From: Schizochytrium sp. TIO01
Taxonomy: Eukaryota; Sar; Bigyra; Thraustochytrida; Thraustochytriidae
Length of the DNA: 64,000 nt
Direction of reading: 5' to 3'
Assembly (NCBI GenBank): GCA_004764695.1
Contig: SMSO01000014.1
Coordinates: 3,671,148-3,735,147, forward strand
The translations under genes and the position numbers were made by a program. This document shows positions 20,247 through 32,667 of the stretch, piece by piece; position 1 is the first letter of the stretch; every line of letters starts with the position of its first letter. The notes beneath the pieces were generated by a model. That model was not told the DNA's origin and made no database searches. It saw only the letters and a program-made list of their open reading frames with translations.

Positions 20247-23200
20247 CTCGTCGGCCTCCAAGTCCTCTTCCACCTGGTCCCCTAGAACCGGACTCCTACC
20301 AGGTCCTACCCCTAACCTCTAAGATAAAGGGGTCCCCCAGTTACTCCAATATCGATCAGTTTCTCGACAGATGAGCAATTTACAAGTCAATCGGCCGACC
20401 GAAAGTAATTTTCAATCAGTTCTGAGCCTTCTCTGGAAGACCGAGGAGCCGACGAGGCGGCTCTGAGTATTTATTTATATGTGCGCGTATCTATGCGTTG
20501 CCTCGATGCGAAGACCGCGTGGTAAATCCAGGCTCCTGGAGAGATTGAAGCTATCGTCGCAATTGTCAATGAATTGGTGAGTTTTAGCTCTCCAAGTGTA
20601 CTTTGGGAAAAAGTTTTAATTTGGTTGTTTGTTTCCTTTAAGAAAGGTGATGATTGTGAATATGTATGAATGTATGTATAGCCTGGTCCCTCAATCGACC
20701 AATGTTCGTTTGGAGTTGAGGGGTCTGGCGTTGAACGGACGCAGGCAAAGGAGGGGCAAGCACGAAGGGAGGGGTGCGCGGGAGTCCTCTGCGTTGCGGG
20801 TCTGCAGCACCAAACCTGAAGGAATGAATGAACGAACTTGAACTCGATGACCGAGAGAGATCATCGAAGCCACCCTACGGAGCGCGCAATCGTGTTGGCC
20901 TTTTTCTCTGTGACCTACTCCTACAAATACGCCTATCCCATGCCTAGCCATGGATTTTTTATCTGTTCATCTGACCTCTTTTTCTTGACCTAGCACATCC
21001 ATAGGTACTACTACTATCTGTTTATTTATTTTTTACTGTTTCTTTTTTTTTTTCTTTTTTTAAATAAAATTCAGAAATAACTTTAAAAGTTCTATCATGT
21101 GTGATCAAATTAGCTTTCTTTGTCCGCGTATAGGACAAGGAAACGGAACGAACTGATAGAAGGTCATGCACAGCCTCGAGGGAACCGCGGCGAAGCCAAC
21201 AGACACACGGAGAAAAGACACCGAGCAGACGACTAAGCTGGCCGTCACGATCTCTGGAAGCATGATATGATTCCTCCTCTACATGAGGAGAGTCCGCAAT
21301 TTCTCACCACTGGCTCAGTGCGTACACACTGTTATTGTCCCTTGAAGATCAGAGAAGAACGTGGACCTTGGCTGTCACGGTAGATCCTAACGGAGCACAG
21401 GAGTGCTCTGGTGCTGCCCAAAGACCCTGGAGTCGGCGTGGATGGCACATTTTAGCGACCACGGCTCCGCTCGTGTGTTTGAAGCGATGCTGTGGCTGTG
21501 CAAACGAAGGATGGCCAGAATTACAGAAGTTTAGAGCTGCGGCCACCCTACAGAGATAGGACGTTATATAGCCTATACAATAGCAGTTGCGGGTTACTGG
21601 AGGAAGTTCGAGTTCCTCTTCTTCGTTCTGTTCTTTTGGTACAAAGTATTAAGGTTTGGCGTCTGTTCTTTGTTTGGGCGTAGGGTGGCGCGGTCTTTCG
21701 TGATCCTGGAACATGGCCGAACACAAATCCAAACATTCCACGACTCGCAAGAACAATTCGGTCTCTGCGGTTGCAGACTCCCTCCGTTGAAGACTCCAGC
21801 GACAGCGCGAAGGGCTCCCAGGACCTGGAGGCGAATGGTTGAAAAAATGCAAACTTGCTCGGAGCAGGTAAAGCGCTCGATCTTGGTGCTGGCGGTCGAC
21901 AACACACATTGAGCGTGGAAAGAAAGGCGAAGCTCGAGGCGCAGGTAAATCCATCCTACGCACATGAAGAAGCGCTCCAAGTAAGCAGTTTAGTTTTAGT
22001 TGGGGGGGGGGGAATAACGTGACTCAAACGAGAGGAGAGTTCCTCAGAAGGCAAGCGCACGCCCCAGAAAACGCATTGAAAAAGAGGCACTAAGAAGGGC
22101 AACCGCACTGCATTGCATTGCATTGCATTGCATTGCATTGCACTGCGCTGCACGGGGAGGGGAAGTCGGAAGAACATGAGAAGTGGGCCATTCATTATGA
22201 AGCCTCAAACTTATTTCTTAAATGAAGCAGCAACCGACCGAAACTTTCAAGGGGCCGCCCCAAAAGTACTTCAAAGAATTCTGGGATTATTTTAATTAAA
22301 CGTAATCATGTACATGCTGGGATTGAAAGATCGGTTTAAGGTGTAGTAGTGCAGCGTAAGAGAAAACGATAGTTCTGGTAGGGTGGGATAGAACCTCGAT
22401 GCAGCTGTTTGCAATACAATAAATATCTGATCAAAAATTTGAAGACTTAGGGGAGTGAAAAGTAAAGCGACATGGTGGATGAAATTTACCGGTTAAGCAA
22501 ATACGTTTCGCGATACAACGAAGATTACAACGATACATTTACCTCCAGTTTTCGAGGGATTCTAATTTGGAGCACGATCTTACCCTCTAAGGATACGTCT
22601 AAACGTCATCTAAATTTATGATCCTTCCTTCAAACGTCACCGAGCTAGACTGTAATATAGATGCCTCTATTTTACGTCTTCATCATGCAACCTTATTGAA
22701 TATCCAGTTACAAGTTTTCCTAGAATGGTTTTCTGAAATTTCCTTCGGGGAGACTTAAACCTCTCGCGCAAATTTATTAGAAATGCTATTGTCGAACGTA
22801 ATTATGTTCATCCTGATTGACAAACTCGATCAACTCAGCTTCTAAAATTGTGCCAGAACGACAGATTAACCAGGACACTTATCCTGCAAATATCTCTTCC
22901 TCGTTAAAATGATTGGCTCATAGTTTGAATCGAGCGAACCCTCACTTTCGTCGTTTACTTTATTGCTTAGGAACTGGGAGGGTTTTCAGAAAAGATTGAT
23001 TTCAGGAAAGATCGCGAGCTGCAGGCCACAAGTTGGACTAAATAAAAATCTTAAAGCTATCGAGTATGCTGCTGAAGTTACCCTAGCGACATTTTAAAAA
23101 TCGTGGACAGCGCTCTTCAAGACAATGTCGCTGTGTGGATTTCCTTTGGAGATCTTTTGGGGTCAACGATTCATTCTTGCTACTATATATATAATGATGT

Positions 23201-25082
23201 TCAAGGATGGCAAAATTTCACAAAGGTCTAGTCCTTTTCTGAAGCTTATACATCAATATCACAAAGACAACTCAACTGCAATAATTTCTACCATGCAATT
23301 AATTTTCACGTCAACGTCAACGTATCAAATCTGTGTCACTGTTTGAACTACGGCACAACATATATTCTCAAGAGTCCAGAATCATATTAGAACTAAAAAA
23401 GTTGTGTTCCCTTTCACATGACGTATGGAGTGGATGGAAGAGCAGACGTTGAGCAAAGATCCTCATAAAGTGATTGATGCAGGTTGGTATGGCTCCAAGC
23501 TTGGGTCAAACTGCAAACATGCTCCTCCAAACTGTAATACATATTTCATGATATAATCAGTAAAGAAGCGCGGTCCAGCTCATCGCGCAGGTTTTCTGTT
23601 CTCGCAGACTGCGAGACTTGGCACGATGGCAGAAACCGCGCAAACCATGAAATCGAGCCGACAAGGCATGTTTGCACACACGCACAAGGCTTGGTGCTCG
23701 TTGCGACCCTGCTGACAATGTCTGGTGCTGCTTGCAAATACTGGGCGAATATCATCATGAAAATACTCAAACCAACCTGTTTACTTGACTGCATTTTTTT
23801 GTTTGAGCTTATTCAACAAAAGTGAGTAGCAAACCAGGCATCAGCCAGGTTGAAAACGAAGCATAAAGCATTGACTTACAGACCCGCATTATAAAACGCT
23901 TTGAATAGGACAGTTAGCTTAGGTCAATCCGAAAGTTCTTTCACTTTTCTTTCCTTTCGTGTGAAACTCTCTACTCAGCAAATAATTGACGCGCAGGGCG
24001 TGACAGACGGTGGAGATACAGCCCAAGTGACTCTGCCAAACTGGCCAACCTCTCAGTCCATTGCAGAGCTTTAAAAGTTGGACAAGCTTTCGCCATTAAC
24101 TAGCTAGCTATCTAGCATCATTCTTCAAGGCTAACAAGAGATCCACAGATGGTTCATGAATCGCGAATAAATTTCATAGGGTGGCGTCAGAATGTCACGA
24201 CTCCGAAAACACTCAACGTCATCGTGACAGCGAGATCATGATCAAACCTTCCTACTGATACTAATGCTAGGTAGTGGGTACCTAATTTGTTTGTTCTTCA
24301 TTTCGCCTTCAATCAAGTTCCTCACTTTGCTTTTTGTCAATTTGCTTCGATCATTTTTGCTGCCCACGAGACTTTTCTTCATAGGGTGGCTTCTTCGCGT
24401 CTGTCGAATTAGCATAGGGAGGTACTCCTTAGGGTTTTTCATAGCAACGTGTATAGCTTTCAGGCAGTACATAGAGTAGAAGGTAGGTACCCAGGGAGGT
24501 ATTCATTCATATTAGCTTTCATTTACGGATCTCTCCAGGCCAAGCGCAGAAGACGATCCCTGAAGTCCATCTTCCCAGCAGCATCGGACCAGCCGTTACC
24601 ATCGCAATCATGCAGCATGCCAATGTTGTTTTATTGAATTAAGGCAAACGCAACTAGTACTATTGAAATAATTGGACCAACTTTGAGATGATCTCTCCTT
24701 ATACGATCTTGCTACTAGGCCAGGTTCCCGGCATTACCCGTTCCTTCCAATAGCAAAAGTGAACAGATGATTGTAGAAACGTTCTGTTCTCAAAGTAGTT
24801 TTCTGGTGTGCTAAAAGAGGAACGTTCGTTCTTTTTAATGTTCTGTTGGCGAGTGGCGGTAGAGTATCGTGCACGAAAACAAATGAATGGTAATTGGACA
24901 GGTTAGGGTACCCAATACTTCGGCGCATCGAAGTATCATAAATAGGTCTTAGGAGATATTAAGCGCCGAAGTATCGCTGGCGAGGAGGCGTCGGAGAGCG
25001 ATGTAGAGCAGTGGAGCGATGGCAAAGCAGAATTGGAGCAGACTTGAGAAGTTATCTCTAGCAACACCCAAGACTTATCAAG
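20247..25082. other. 4.8 kb spacer with no convincing gene
   Basis: AT-rich, especially 22.2-24.7 kb, with no frame above about 170 codons and none with motif support. It contains a run of G at about 22001-22012 and a CATTG array at 22106-22145. The last 150 bases are the RPL7 promoter and leader. Confidence 0.5.
22106..22145. repeat. (CATTG)n pentamer array
   Basis: About seven tandem CATTG units, ending in CACTG and CGCTG variants. Confidence 0.9.
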
Positions 25083-27293
25083 ATGGCTGGCACGTAAGTG
25101 ATTTCGCGAGAGGAGAGGAGACGAGACGAGAAGAGGCGGAGCAGCACCAGCACTAGCAGCACGACGCAAGGAACACCCACGATATCATCGCGGAGTTCTT
25201 GCTTATCCAAGTGTCGCTGCGCATCATCATCTGTGGTTTGATCGAGTTACCACCAAGATTGACAATCAAGGAGGGCCAATCGAACTCAGAACATGGTGCT
25301 TTGCAAGGTGCGAAGGTGTACAAGCCTGCCTGTGCTGCTCCTACCTTCCAGTAGGTCGAGTGAATAGGTTGAGAAAAGCGCAATTATCCGGTTTAGAGCG
25401 ATGCGGGTTTTTGAAACCATGGCAGTCAAAGCTGCGGTGACTATTATTGTGTTACATGACATGTTGAGCACTTGTTTGTTATTCTGTTCTGATGTCATAG
25501 GATGTGTCTGAAGTGTCCTGTCCTTTATGCCTAGTACACATGCTGTATTTATAGGCCTGCAGGGCAGGTGCCTTGACTAACCAGCGAGACGCGAATAATG
25601 GTGGTGGGGATTGATGGCAAAAGTCATGAGAGTCTACTATGTGGTGTTCCTATGAACCCATGTTGCTCTTTCGAAGTTAGTCCAACCTTTGTTGTTGGGT
25701 GACATTTTTGCTTCAATGGATTACTTGCCCAAGGTGAACGGAGCAACCTGTTATTACTCAGGTTTGACCAATTCTTGTGGTTCAAGTGAGGCCAACCTTC
25801 ACAGTAACTCATTTAATGCGCCTGGATGGGCATTGTGTTTGGTTCATCATGAAGGTGAACGAACCGCCCAGTCCTCGTGCCCAAAGACGGAGCCTGTATT
25901 GCACTTTTTTGATCGCTTGATCATAATCGCTTTACCAGTGCTCGCGGCAGTTGCACAATTTTGGTACTTCTCAACAACCAGCTTGTCCGCTTGTATAGGG
26001 TGGACAGCATTGTTTTGAATGCTGTGTAACACGGACCGCTCTCCGGCCATCGCCCAAAGTTTAATCAACTTTGGTTTGATCCGGGTCTAAATTGTCCCTT
26101 GGCGATTGTACTTTTCGAATTTAATGATGTGATGCCTTTTAAATGGCAAGTTGCTGTCATTTAATTGTCATTCTTTATTGTTCTTCTGAATGGTACGCCA
26201 GCTTTGTCTATGCAGTAAATGCGTGGACTGGGATTAAAGTTGAATCTTTCGGAGCATGACGTTGTCGTCCTGCGATTTATGTTGCTCAAGTTTTATTTTT
26301 TTTCTTGAGTGAACTGATCTTTTAAAACACATTAGTAGCTTAAGCCGCATTCGTCTCCAACGGTGTTCATATGTGTGCATTCTGAATTCTCGATCAATTT
26401 AAGGCTGGAGCTCTTTGTTATTGGTATACACTGGTTTCAATGGGTTTAAGAGCGTTAAACTTTTGTTTTTGAGTTCACGAGTCACTTGATATGATCAGCG
26501 TGAGAGTTTTCCAACCAGAAAAAGAGTGCACCGGTAAGCGAACAGTTGAACTGACTCAGTTGAATTTGTTATTTGTAAATTTAGTGTTCCCGAGTCCGTG
26601 CTCAAGCAGCGCGCCACCCTCGCTGAGCGTCAGGCTAAGCGTGAGGAGGAGCGCAAGGCCCGTGGCGTCGCCGCCAAGGAGCGCAAGGAGAAGGCCTTCA
26701 AGCGCGCTGAGGACTACATCAAGGAGTACAACAACGAGCGCAACGAACTTGTCCGCATGCGCCGTGCCGCCAAGAAGGCTGGCAACATCTTTGTTGAGCC
26801 TGAGCCCAAGGTCTTCGTTGTCACCCGTGTCCGCGGTATCATCGGCAACTCCCCCAAGGTCCGCAAGATTCTGCAGCTCCTCCGTCTTCGCCAGATCCAC
26901 AACACCGTCTTCGTCAAGGTGAACAAGGCCTCCATCAACATGCTCCGCCTTGTTGAGCCCTACGTCGCCTACGGTGAGCCTACCCTCAAGACCGTGAAGC
27001 AGCTTATCTACAAGCGCGGTTTCGCCAAGGTCCAGAAGAACCGTCTTGCCATCAAGGACAACGCTATTATTGAGGAGAACCTCGGCTCCAAGGACATCAT
27101 CTGTGCTGAGGATCTTGTCCACGAGATCTACACTTGCGGCCCCCACTTCAAGGAGGCCTCCAACTTCCTCTGGCCCTTCAAGCTCTCTGCCCCCAAGGGT
27201 GGCTTCAAGAAGAAGCTCAACCACTTCAACGAGGGTGGTGATGCCGGTAACCGTGGTGTCCACATCAACGAGCTCATCCAGCGCATGATCTAA
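25083..27293 (+). CDS. 60S ribosomal protein L7 (uL30), two exons
   Basis: A 239-residue protein from exons 25083-25093 and 26585-27293. Exon 1 holds only ATG GCT GGC AC before a GTAAGT donor; the acceptor is AATTTAG at 26578-26584, and joining gives [13 protein letters not shown], matching the VPE.LKK-type N-terminus of eukaryotic L7. The body has the family core: basic N-terminal helix, [88 protein letters not shown] and GGDAGNRG. It is a core large-subunit protein close to expansion segments of the 25S rRNA. Codon use is strongly biased (AAG, GAG, CTC, CGC/CGT almost exclusively), unlike its neighbours, as expected for very high expression. The 1,491-base intron directly after the start codon is the longest in the window. 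Confidence 0.97.
25094..26584 (+). other. Long first intron of RPL7
   Basis: 1,491 bases with a consensus GTAAGT donor and a T-rich AATTTAG acceptor. It contains one 109-codon open frame (25689-26018) without motif support. Long introns just after the start codon are common in ribosomal-protein genes, where they may boost expression or host small nucleolar RNAs. One weak box C/D-like pair is noted among the findings; none is called here. Confidence 0.8.
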
Positions 27294-28099
27294 GTTCCAT
27301 TTTGGTTATCTGTTGGTGTTTCCTTTCTTTGTTTCTATTTTTTGCTACTCCTGATCGATCAGATTCTATTTCTATTTCTGTGCTCGCTTACTTTTTAACA
27401 TTGGTCGGTGCTGTTATGTGCTTGAATAGTTCTCCCCAGCGTTATGCACTCCACTTTTAGAAACTGCTTGTCTTGTTTGTGTTGTTCCTGTTGCCGCTTG
27501 CTGCTGCTTGTCATTCTTTTGATTTGGTACTTTTGGTGGTGCATTCTTAGTGTTATGGTTTGTGATCGCTTAGTATTGTACTTTTCAAGGTTTTTCCGTT
27601 TGTTTCCCATTTTTTTTGAAGTGCTTATGGACATTGGTCAAGCTTTTGCTTATGTCATGAGAATGCCAGAATTCGATAGGTATTAAGTACTTTGTATCTA
27701 TTTTTTAAATCATTGAAGCTTGGCTCGGAGTGTTGTGAAGTAAGCACGTTTGTAGAATATGAAGCGGGTTCTTGCTGTTGAGGTTACTTAAATCTGAAAG
27801 GATGTTGCTCTATCCAGATGACAATTTCAATCTGTTAAATTCTTAGTTTCTGTCAATGTACCTAGAAGTTAGGGCGTTTCATCTACTGCGAGAAACCCTC
27901 AAGTTGCACTGTTTTGGATCCTAACGGAGGCTGTCCCTCTAAGTCTTGGCCTTTTGTTATTATAATTGTAATATAGACGTAATGGTTAATACTATCTATT
28001 ACTAGTCTTGGCATCAATAGGCTAGTGCATTATAGCCACCCACGCTCATGCCACAGCAAGTGCAGAATCTAGCTCAAGCAAAGTATACTCAGGGCGACA
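27294..28099. other. Spacer between RPL7 and PRMT5
   Basis: 3' region of RPL7 followed by the PRMT5 promoter. T-rich in 27300-27640. No additional gene seen. Confidence 0.5.
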
Positions 28100-30408
28100 A
28101 TGTCGTGGAACAACGACCACGAAGCACCACCAGCGCCTCTGGCGTGCGGTATCCACCTCCGCTTCTCTGCAGACATTACTGCTTCCTTGCAGCAGGTAGG
28201 TATCGAAAGATTGAGGATGCAGTTGCTGCACGCAAATTGCAGTAGCTAAACGAAAAAGACAGGAAGAACGTCCTGTCTCAAGACCAGCTCAGTGCTATTA
28301 ATGATGTAGTGCCATTACTTTGAATGTCCAGTGAAGATTCCTGTTGCGGTAAAGTTCTATGACTAACGAGAGAAGGGTGATCTTATTGCATGGTGATGAA
28401 TTAAATTATGTGCTGGAAATGTAACACAGTATGTGTACAATGGGGCATTTGCGTACATTATGACCCCGCTGGTGCACCCGCGCCTGAGGCGAGACACGGC
28501 GCAAATGTCTGATCACCGCGAGAAACCGCTTACGCGTAAGTTGAGCAATGAAGCCTCGAATGAGCATGAAGATTACGATAAAAAATGGAAATTAACGAAA
28601 CCATGGTTTTGAGGCGGTTTGCTCTTATCTTCAATTCCTCATGGATAACTCGGTGATGCCATTGTGATTGCACCAATATAGGCTCGGATTTGATTGTGGA
28701 TAGCTCAACGTGGAACAATGTGGTCGTAGGTGAGCTGTCTCGGTGGATTAATCTTGATGCTGATGACGCCCAGATTCGACTTTCGAGCGAAAAAGCACTG
28801 AAGCAAGAGATGCAGTGGGCTTCTCACCTCAACCTTGCCGCTTTGGTGGCACCTTGTCCATCAAAGAACTGCTTGAATTATGCGAACGCAATTCAACGTG
28901 TTACCACAGGCAATCCTCGCGTAAACTTGTGGATGAACGTCCCGATGAGCGGTCTGAATAGTGGTGCTGATGGTGATAGCGAAGCCGAGTCTCCATGGAC
29001 CGCCTGGAACAAGCTCCGTGTTCTTTGCAACAATACAAACTCCATTGGTGTTCTATTGGAGGTTTCTAGCAACCTGCCGAGCCAAGCTGAACAGGATCGT
29101 TGGTTCTCTGAACCCGTTAAGGCTGCTCTTATCTCTACCAGTATCTTCATGACCAACGCCAAGGGCTACCCTGTTCTTCCTCCGTCTCACCAAAAGCTGT
29201 TGGTTCGCATGCACTTGCACAACATTCAATTTATTTTGAGTGGGCGCCCACGCCATGCTGATGGTCTTGCTCCTTACTATTTGTACCTAGACCATCTCAC
29301 AAAGCGTGCTCCTGCCCCATCTGTCAAGGATGAATTTGAGGCACCTTTTTATGATTGCTTGCAGACCCCATTGCAGCCACTCATGGACCACTTGGAGTCG
29401 CAGATGTACGAAACTTTCGAAAAAGATCCTGTTAAGTACGAGCGCTACGAAAAGGCTGTGTACGAGGCGCTTTGCGATACTCCTATTGAGAAGGTGTCTG
29501 TTGTGATGGTTGTTGGCGCAGGGCGTGGCCCTCTTGTTCGTGCATCCCTCCGTGCTGCAGAAGCTGCACAACGCAAGGTTCGTATGTTTGCCGTGGAAAA
29601 GAACCCCAATGCTGTAATCACTTTGCGTAACATGAAGGAAATGCTGGGTTGGGGTGATACCGTTACTATTGTGCACACTGACATGCGCTATTGGGAGGCA
29701 CCGGAGCAAGCTGATATATTGGTTAGTGAGCTTCTCGGCTCTTGGGGTGATAATGAATTGTCGCCGGAGTGCCTTGATGGCGCTGAGAAATTCCTGAAAC
29801 AGGATGGTATTTCTATCCCTTGTGAATACACATCCTTTGTTGCTCCTATTTCAACACCAAAACTTTGGAGCGATTGTAAGAGTTTTGATGATCCCAAGTA
29901 CTTTGAGACGATGTATGTGGTTAAGCTGCATAACTTTACCGAGTTTGATGAGCCAAAGCCTGTGTTCACATTTGCCCACCCATCGTGGCACAAGGGAGTA
30001 GACCCTTTGACCAATCAAGAACGCTTTGAAGGAGACAAGATTGTCATGCCAAACCTTGTGGATGGCCAGATCGACAATACACGGTACTCTACCTTAACCT
30101 TCAAGGCTCGCCATGGAGGTCTGTTCCACGGATTTGTTGGTTACTTTGAGGCCAAATTGTACAAGGATGTGACCATTTCCATTAACCCTGCCACCTTTAG
30201 CGATGGTATGTTCTCCTGGTTCCCTATTTACATCCCAATTCGCACGCCGCAGCTGGTTAGCGAAGGAGATGCTATCCGTGTGGCATTCTGGCGTCACTGC
30301 AACCCTACACAGGTTTGGTATGAGTGGGCGATGGATGCTCCGCATCCAACACCCATCCACAACGTGAACGGCGTCTCCGCTCCTATCAAGCTCACTTCTG
30401 AGAGCTAA
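28100..30408 (+). CDS. Protein arginine N-methyltransferase 5 (PRMT5), three exons
   Basis: A 642-residue protein from exons 28100-28195, 28430-28535 and 28682-30408 (introns 234 and 146 bases, donors GTAGGT and GTAAGT). All phases agree, and the joined N-terminus matches the family: FAYIMTPLVHPRLRRD corresponds to the .F.F...P..HPR.KRE block, and LTRSDLIVDSSTWN spans the second junction. An N-terminal TIM-barrel region (about 1-285) precedes the Rossmann methyltransferase core. AdoMet motif I is VVGAGRGPLV at about 344-353. The double-Glu loop is SELLGSWGDNELSPE at about 416-430 (Glu 417 and Glu 426). The Phe that directs symmetric dimethylation is present in YETFEKDP (Phe 313). The C-terminal beta-barrel ends in the dimerisation segment. 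It symmetrically dimethylates arginines of Sm proteins, histones and others. Length equals that of animal PRMT5. Confidence 0.97.
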
Positions 30409-31681
30409 AGCACCGTACTTTTCTTCTTCTCTCTTTGATCAAAGAGTCTTGCTTTATAACAAATGATGAAAACTTGGAGTTCTTTCTGTTCTTTTGGTTT
30501 GCTTCTTGTTGTGACTCCTTTAGGCTCAACTATTTTACTTGAAGGAAAGATTCCCATGTTGATATAGCTATGAGACCTTTATCGTTGCTTCTTAATTCTA
30601 GCTTGTGGCCTCACAGTAGTCACTGTGGCAAGTACTCATGCAACAATGATAGTTTTTCCATTTGTTTAGGTAACCAATGCGTCTGACCCAATGGTTTAAT
30701 AGGTGCCTGTCTCATGTGGGTTATATGGCACATGCCATTATGATGGGTGTTAAACCTAAGCATTTAATACAGAAAGAAAGAATAAACAAGGGCTTATTAT
30801 TCATGTATTGGAAACATCTGACCAGGATGAGTAATGACTACTAATTTGAGCATCCCACTGTACACATGACTGTGCTATGCTCGCCATCCAAACCATAGTA
30901 TTCCTTTGGTGAGACACGAAGTAACCTATGCAAAAGATAGAATTACGATAAGATCTTCTGAGTTTAGACACCCAAGATGGAGCTAAAGTCGCCATAGGGC
31001 TCCTAGCTATTTAAATCTCTAAGCCTCCGTTGCACTCCCCCCGAATGCACTACGAAAACACACCTTGAAAGAACCTCAACTTGCGACTAAAACCGTCACT
31101 CTCGGCGATTGTGCTCAGCATAAGCCGCCACGAAACTTTTGAAGAGCAACTGCAAACTAGTTGGCAACTTTCCAAGTTATACAGGTTCTGATCGCGACGA
31201 TTGTTATACACCACGGGGAGTCGGGTGGAACATAGAAAGAGCCTCATCGAAAGACGTATCTGAAACCCAGGATATCATGAACCCCGAAGATCCGTAATAT
31301 CATGAACAACCAAAAGGATATTATTTGCTTAGGCTTAGTCATTGAACATTTATTTTCATTTTACTCTCTCTGTCTCCTTCTGCTTTTTGATTACGTCCGC
31401 AGCGGCCGCTTTAAAAAAGCAGGCCCAAGCAAGGCTCTTCAGCCTTCATGGGAAGCAAAACCATCTGGCGTGGCCCGGTTAGTTGAGGCTGAGGCAGTCA
31501 GTTGACCTCCAACTTGGATCTAGACTCACTCGCTTACAAGTTTGAGACTTGGAGTTGAGTTTAAGTTTGAGTTTGACTTCTTCGACGACAACGGAGTCAA
31601 ATCCACAATCGAAGTCGCTGCACAGGGCTCTTGCGGCTCCAAGCTTGGGTCGAACTTAGTCCTGACACCTTCTTAGGGAGA
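30409..31681. other. Spacer upstream of the Gln/Asp-rich gene
   Basis: 3' flank of PRMT5, then AT-rich sequence with no gene I can support. A hexamer-type repeat (GAGTTT/AAGTTT units) lies at 31536-31579, about 100 bases before the next start codon. The frame of the following gene is open back to at least 31631 but has no ATG there. Confidence 0.5.
31536..31579. repeat. Hexamer minisatellite (GAGTTT family)
   Basis: About seven units of GAGTTT, AAGTTT and GAGTTG, in the same six-base register and with a consensus related to the arrays in the 12-15 kb region. Confidence 0.7.
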
Positions 31682-32593
31682 ATGAGCTCGGGCAATGGCG
31701 TAGGCCGTAATGATTCGAAGACGGCGGCTCTCCTCCGCGAACGCGAGGACTTGGAGCGCGAGCTCATGTATACCATGATGATGCATGAACAGCTGACCCG
31801 CTCGCAGCAGCAACAGCAGCATATGCGGCAGCTTCTTCAGGACGGAAGAAATGATGCCACCAGTCTTGGTATTTCCTCGCCATTCTCGCATTCCCTCGCT
31901 GCCCATTCAGCAGCCTCTATCCTGCGCGGCATCGCGCCTCCTCGTGCTCTCCTTGAATATCCTGACACCCATGCCGCCACCAACTCAAACCCGAACTCCG
32001 TATCGAGCCCAAACTCTGCACAATTTAGCAGCGCTCGAGCGCGAATTGTTGAGGAGGAGGATTTTGAGGGCGAGGCTGGCGCGAGTAAGGCCCTTGAGCT
32101 CGAGCAGTTCGAGGAGCTCGAGAACATCAGCGAAGCCATCCGAGAGCTCAATGCAAGCCTCGCGAGGGGTGACAAGGCTCCTAATGAGATTCAGAGGGAC
32201 CTTGAGCGCCTCACGCAGCTTAGTGTCAAACTTGACGAGCTTTCCGCATCTTTTCACGACCATGACCACGACCTCGACGACTCTAGCGACCGTAACAAAG
32301 ATGGACCCAACGGAGTCCGCAGAATCGATCATGGGAACAGCAATGGCGCCCTCGTAGGAGATGCATCGATAAGATCTCGGGTTCCGAACCACCAGGGCAC
32401 ATCCTCGGCAGAGAGAAACGGGTTCGGCGACCGCGGTAGTATGCATCAAATGGAGAATTTCAGGCACATGCACCAGCTGCCATCAGGAGCAGCGAATGGT
32501 GGTAGCGGATTTGGGGCGAGCTACGAAGACGACGAGATGGGCCAAGAACAGAACAGGGCGCTCATGGAGCTCATGTTTCTGCTACAGCAGCAG

Positions 32594-32667
<74 letters not shown>

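Noticed and set aside
19816-20322. 168-codon + strand frame opposite the bestrophin-like exon
   Set aside because: Shadow of the Ser-rich coding sequence on the other strand, giving an Asp run.
23491-23507. 17-base string also found at 31635-31651
   Set aside because: A single exact 17-base match in 64 kb is close to what chance allows; no extension of similarity.
25689-26018. 109-codon open frame inside the RPL7 intron
   Set aside because: It lies wholly within an intron with good splice sites, has no motif, and its composition is not biased like nearby genes.
26556-27263. 235-codon minus-strand frame over RPL7
   Set aside because: Antisense shadow of the strongly codon-biased RPL7 exon.
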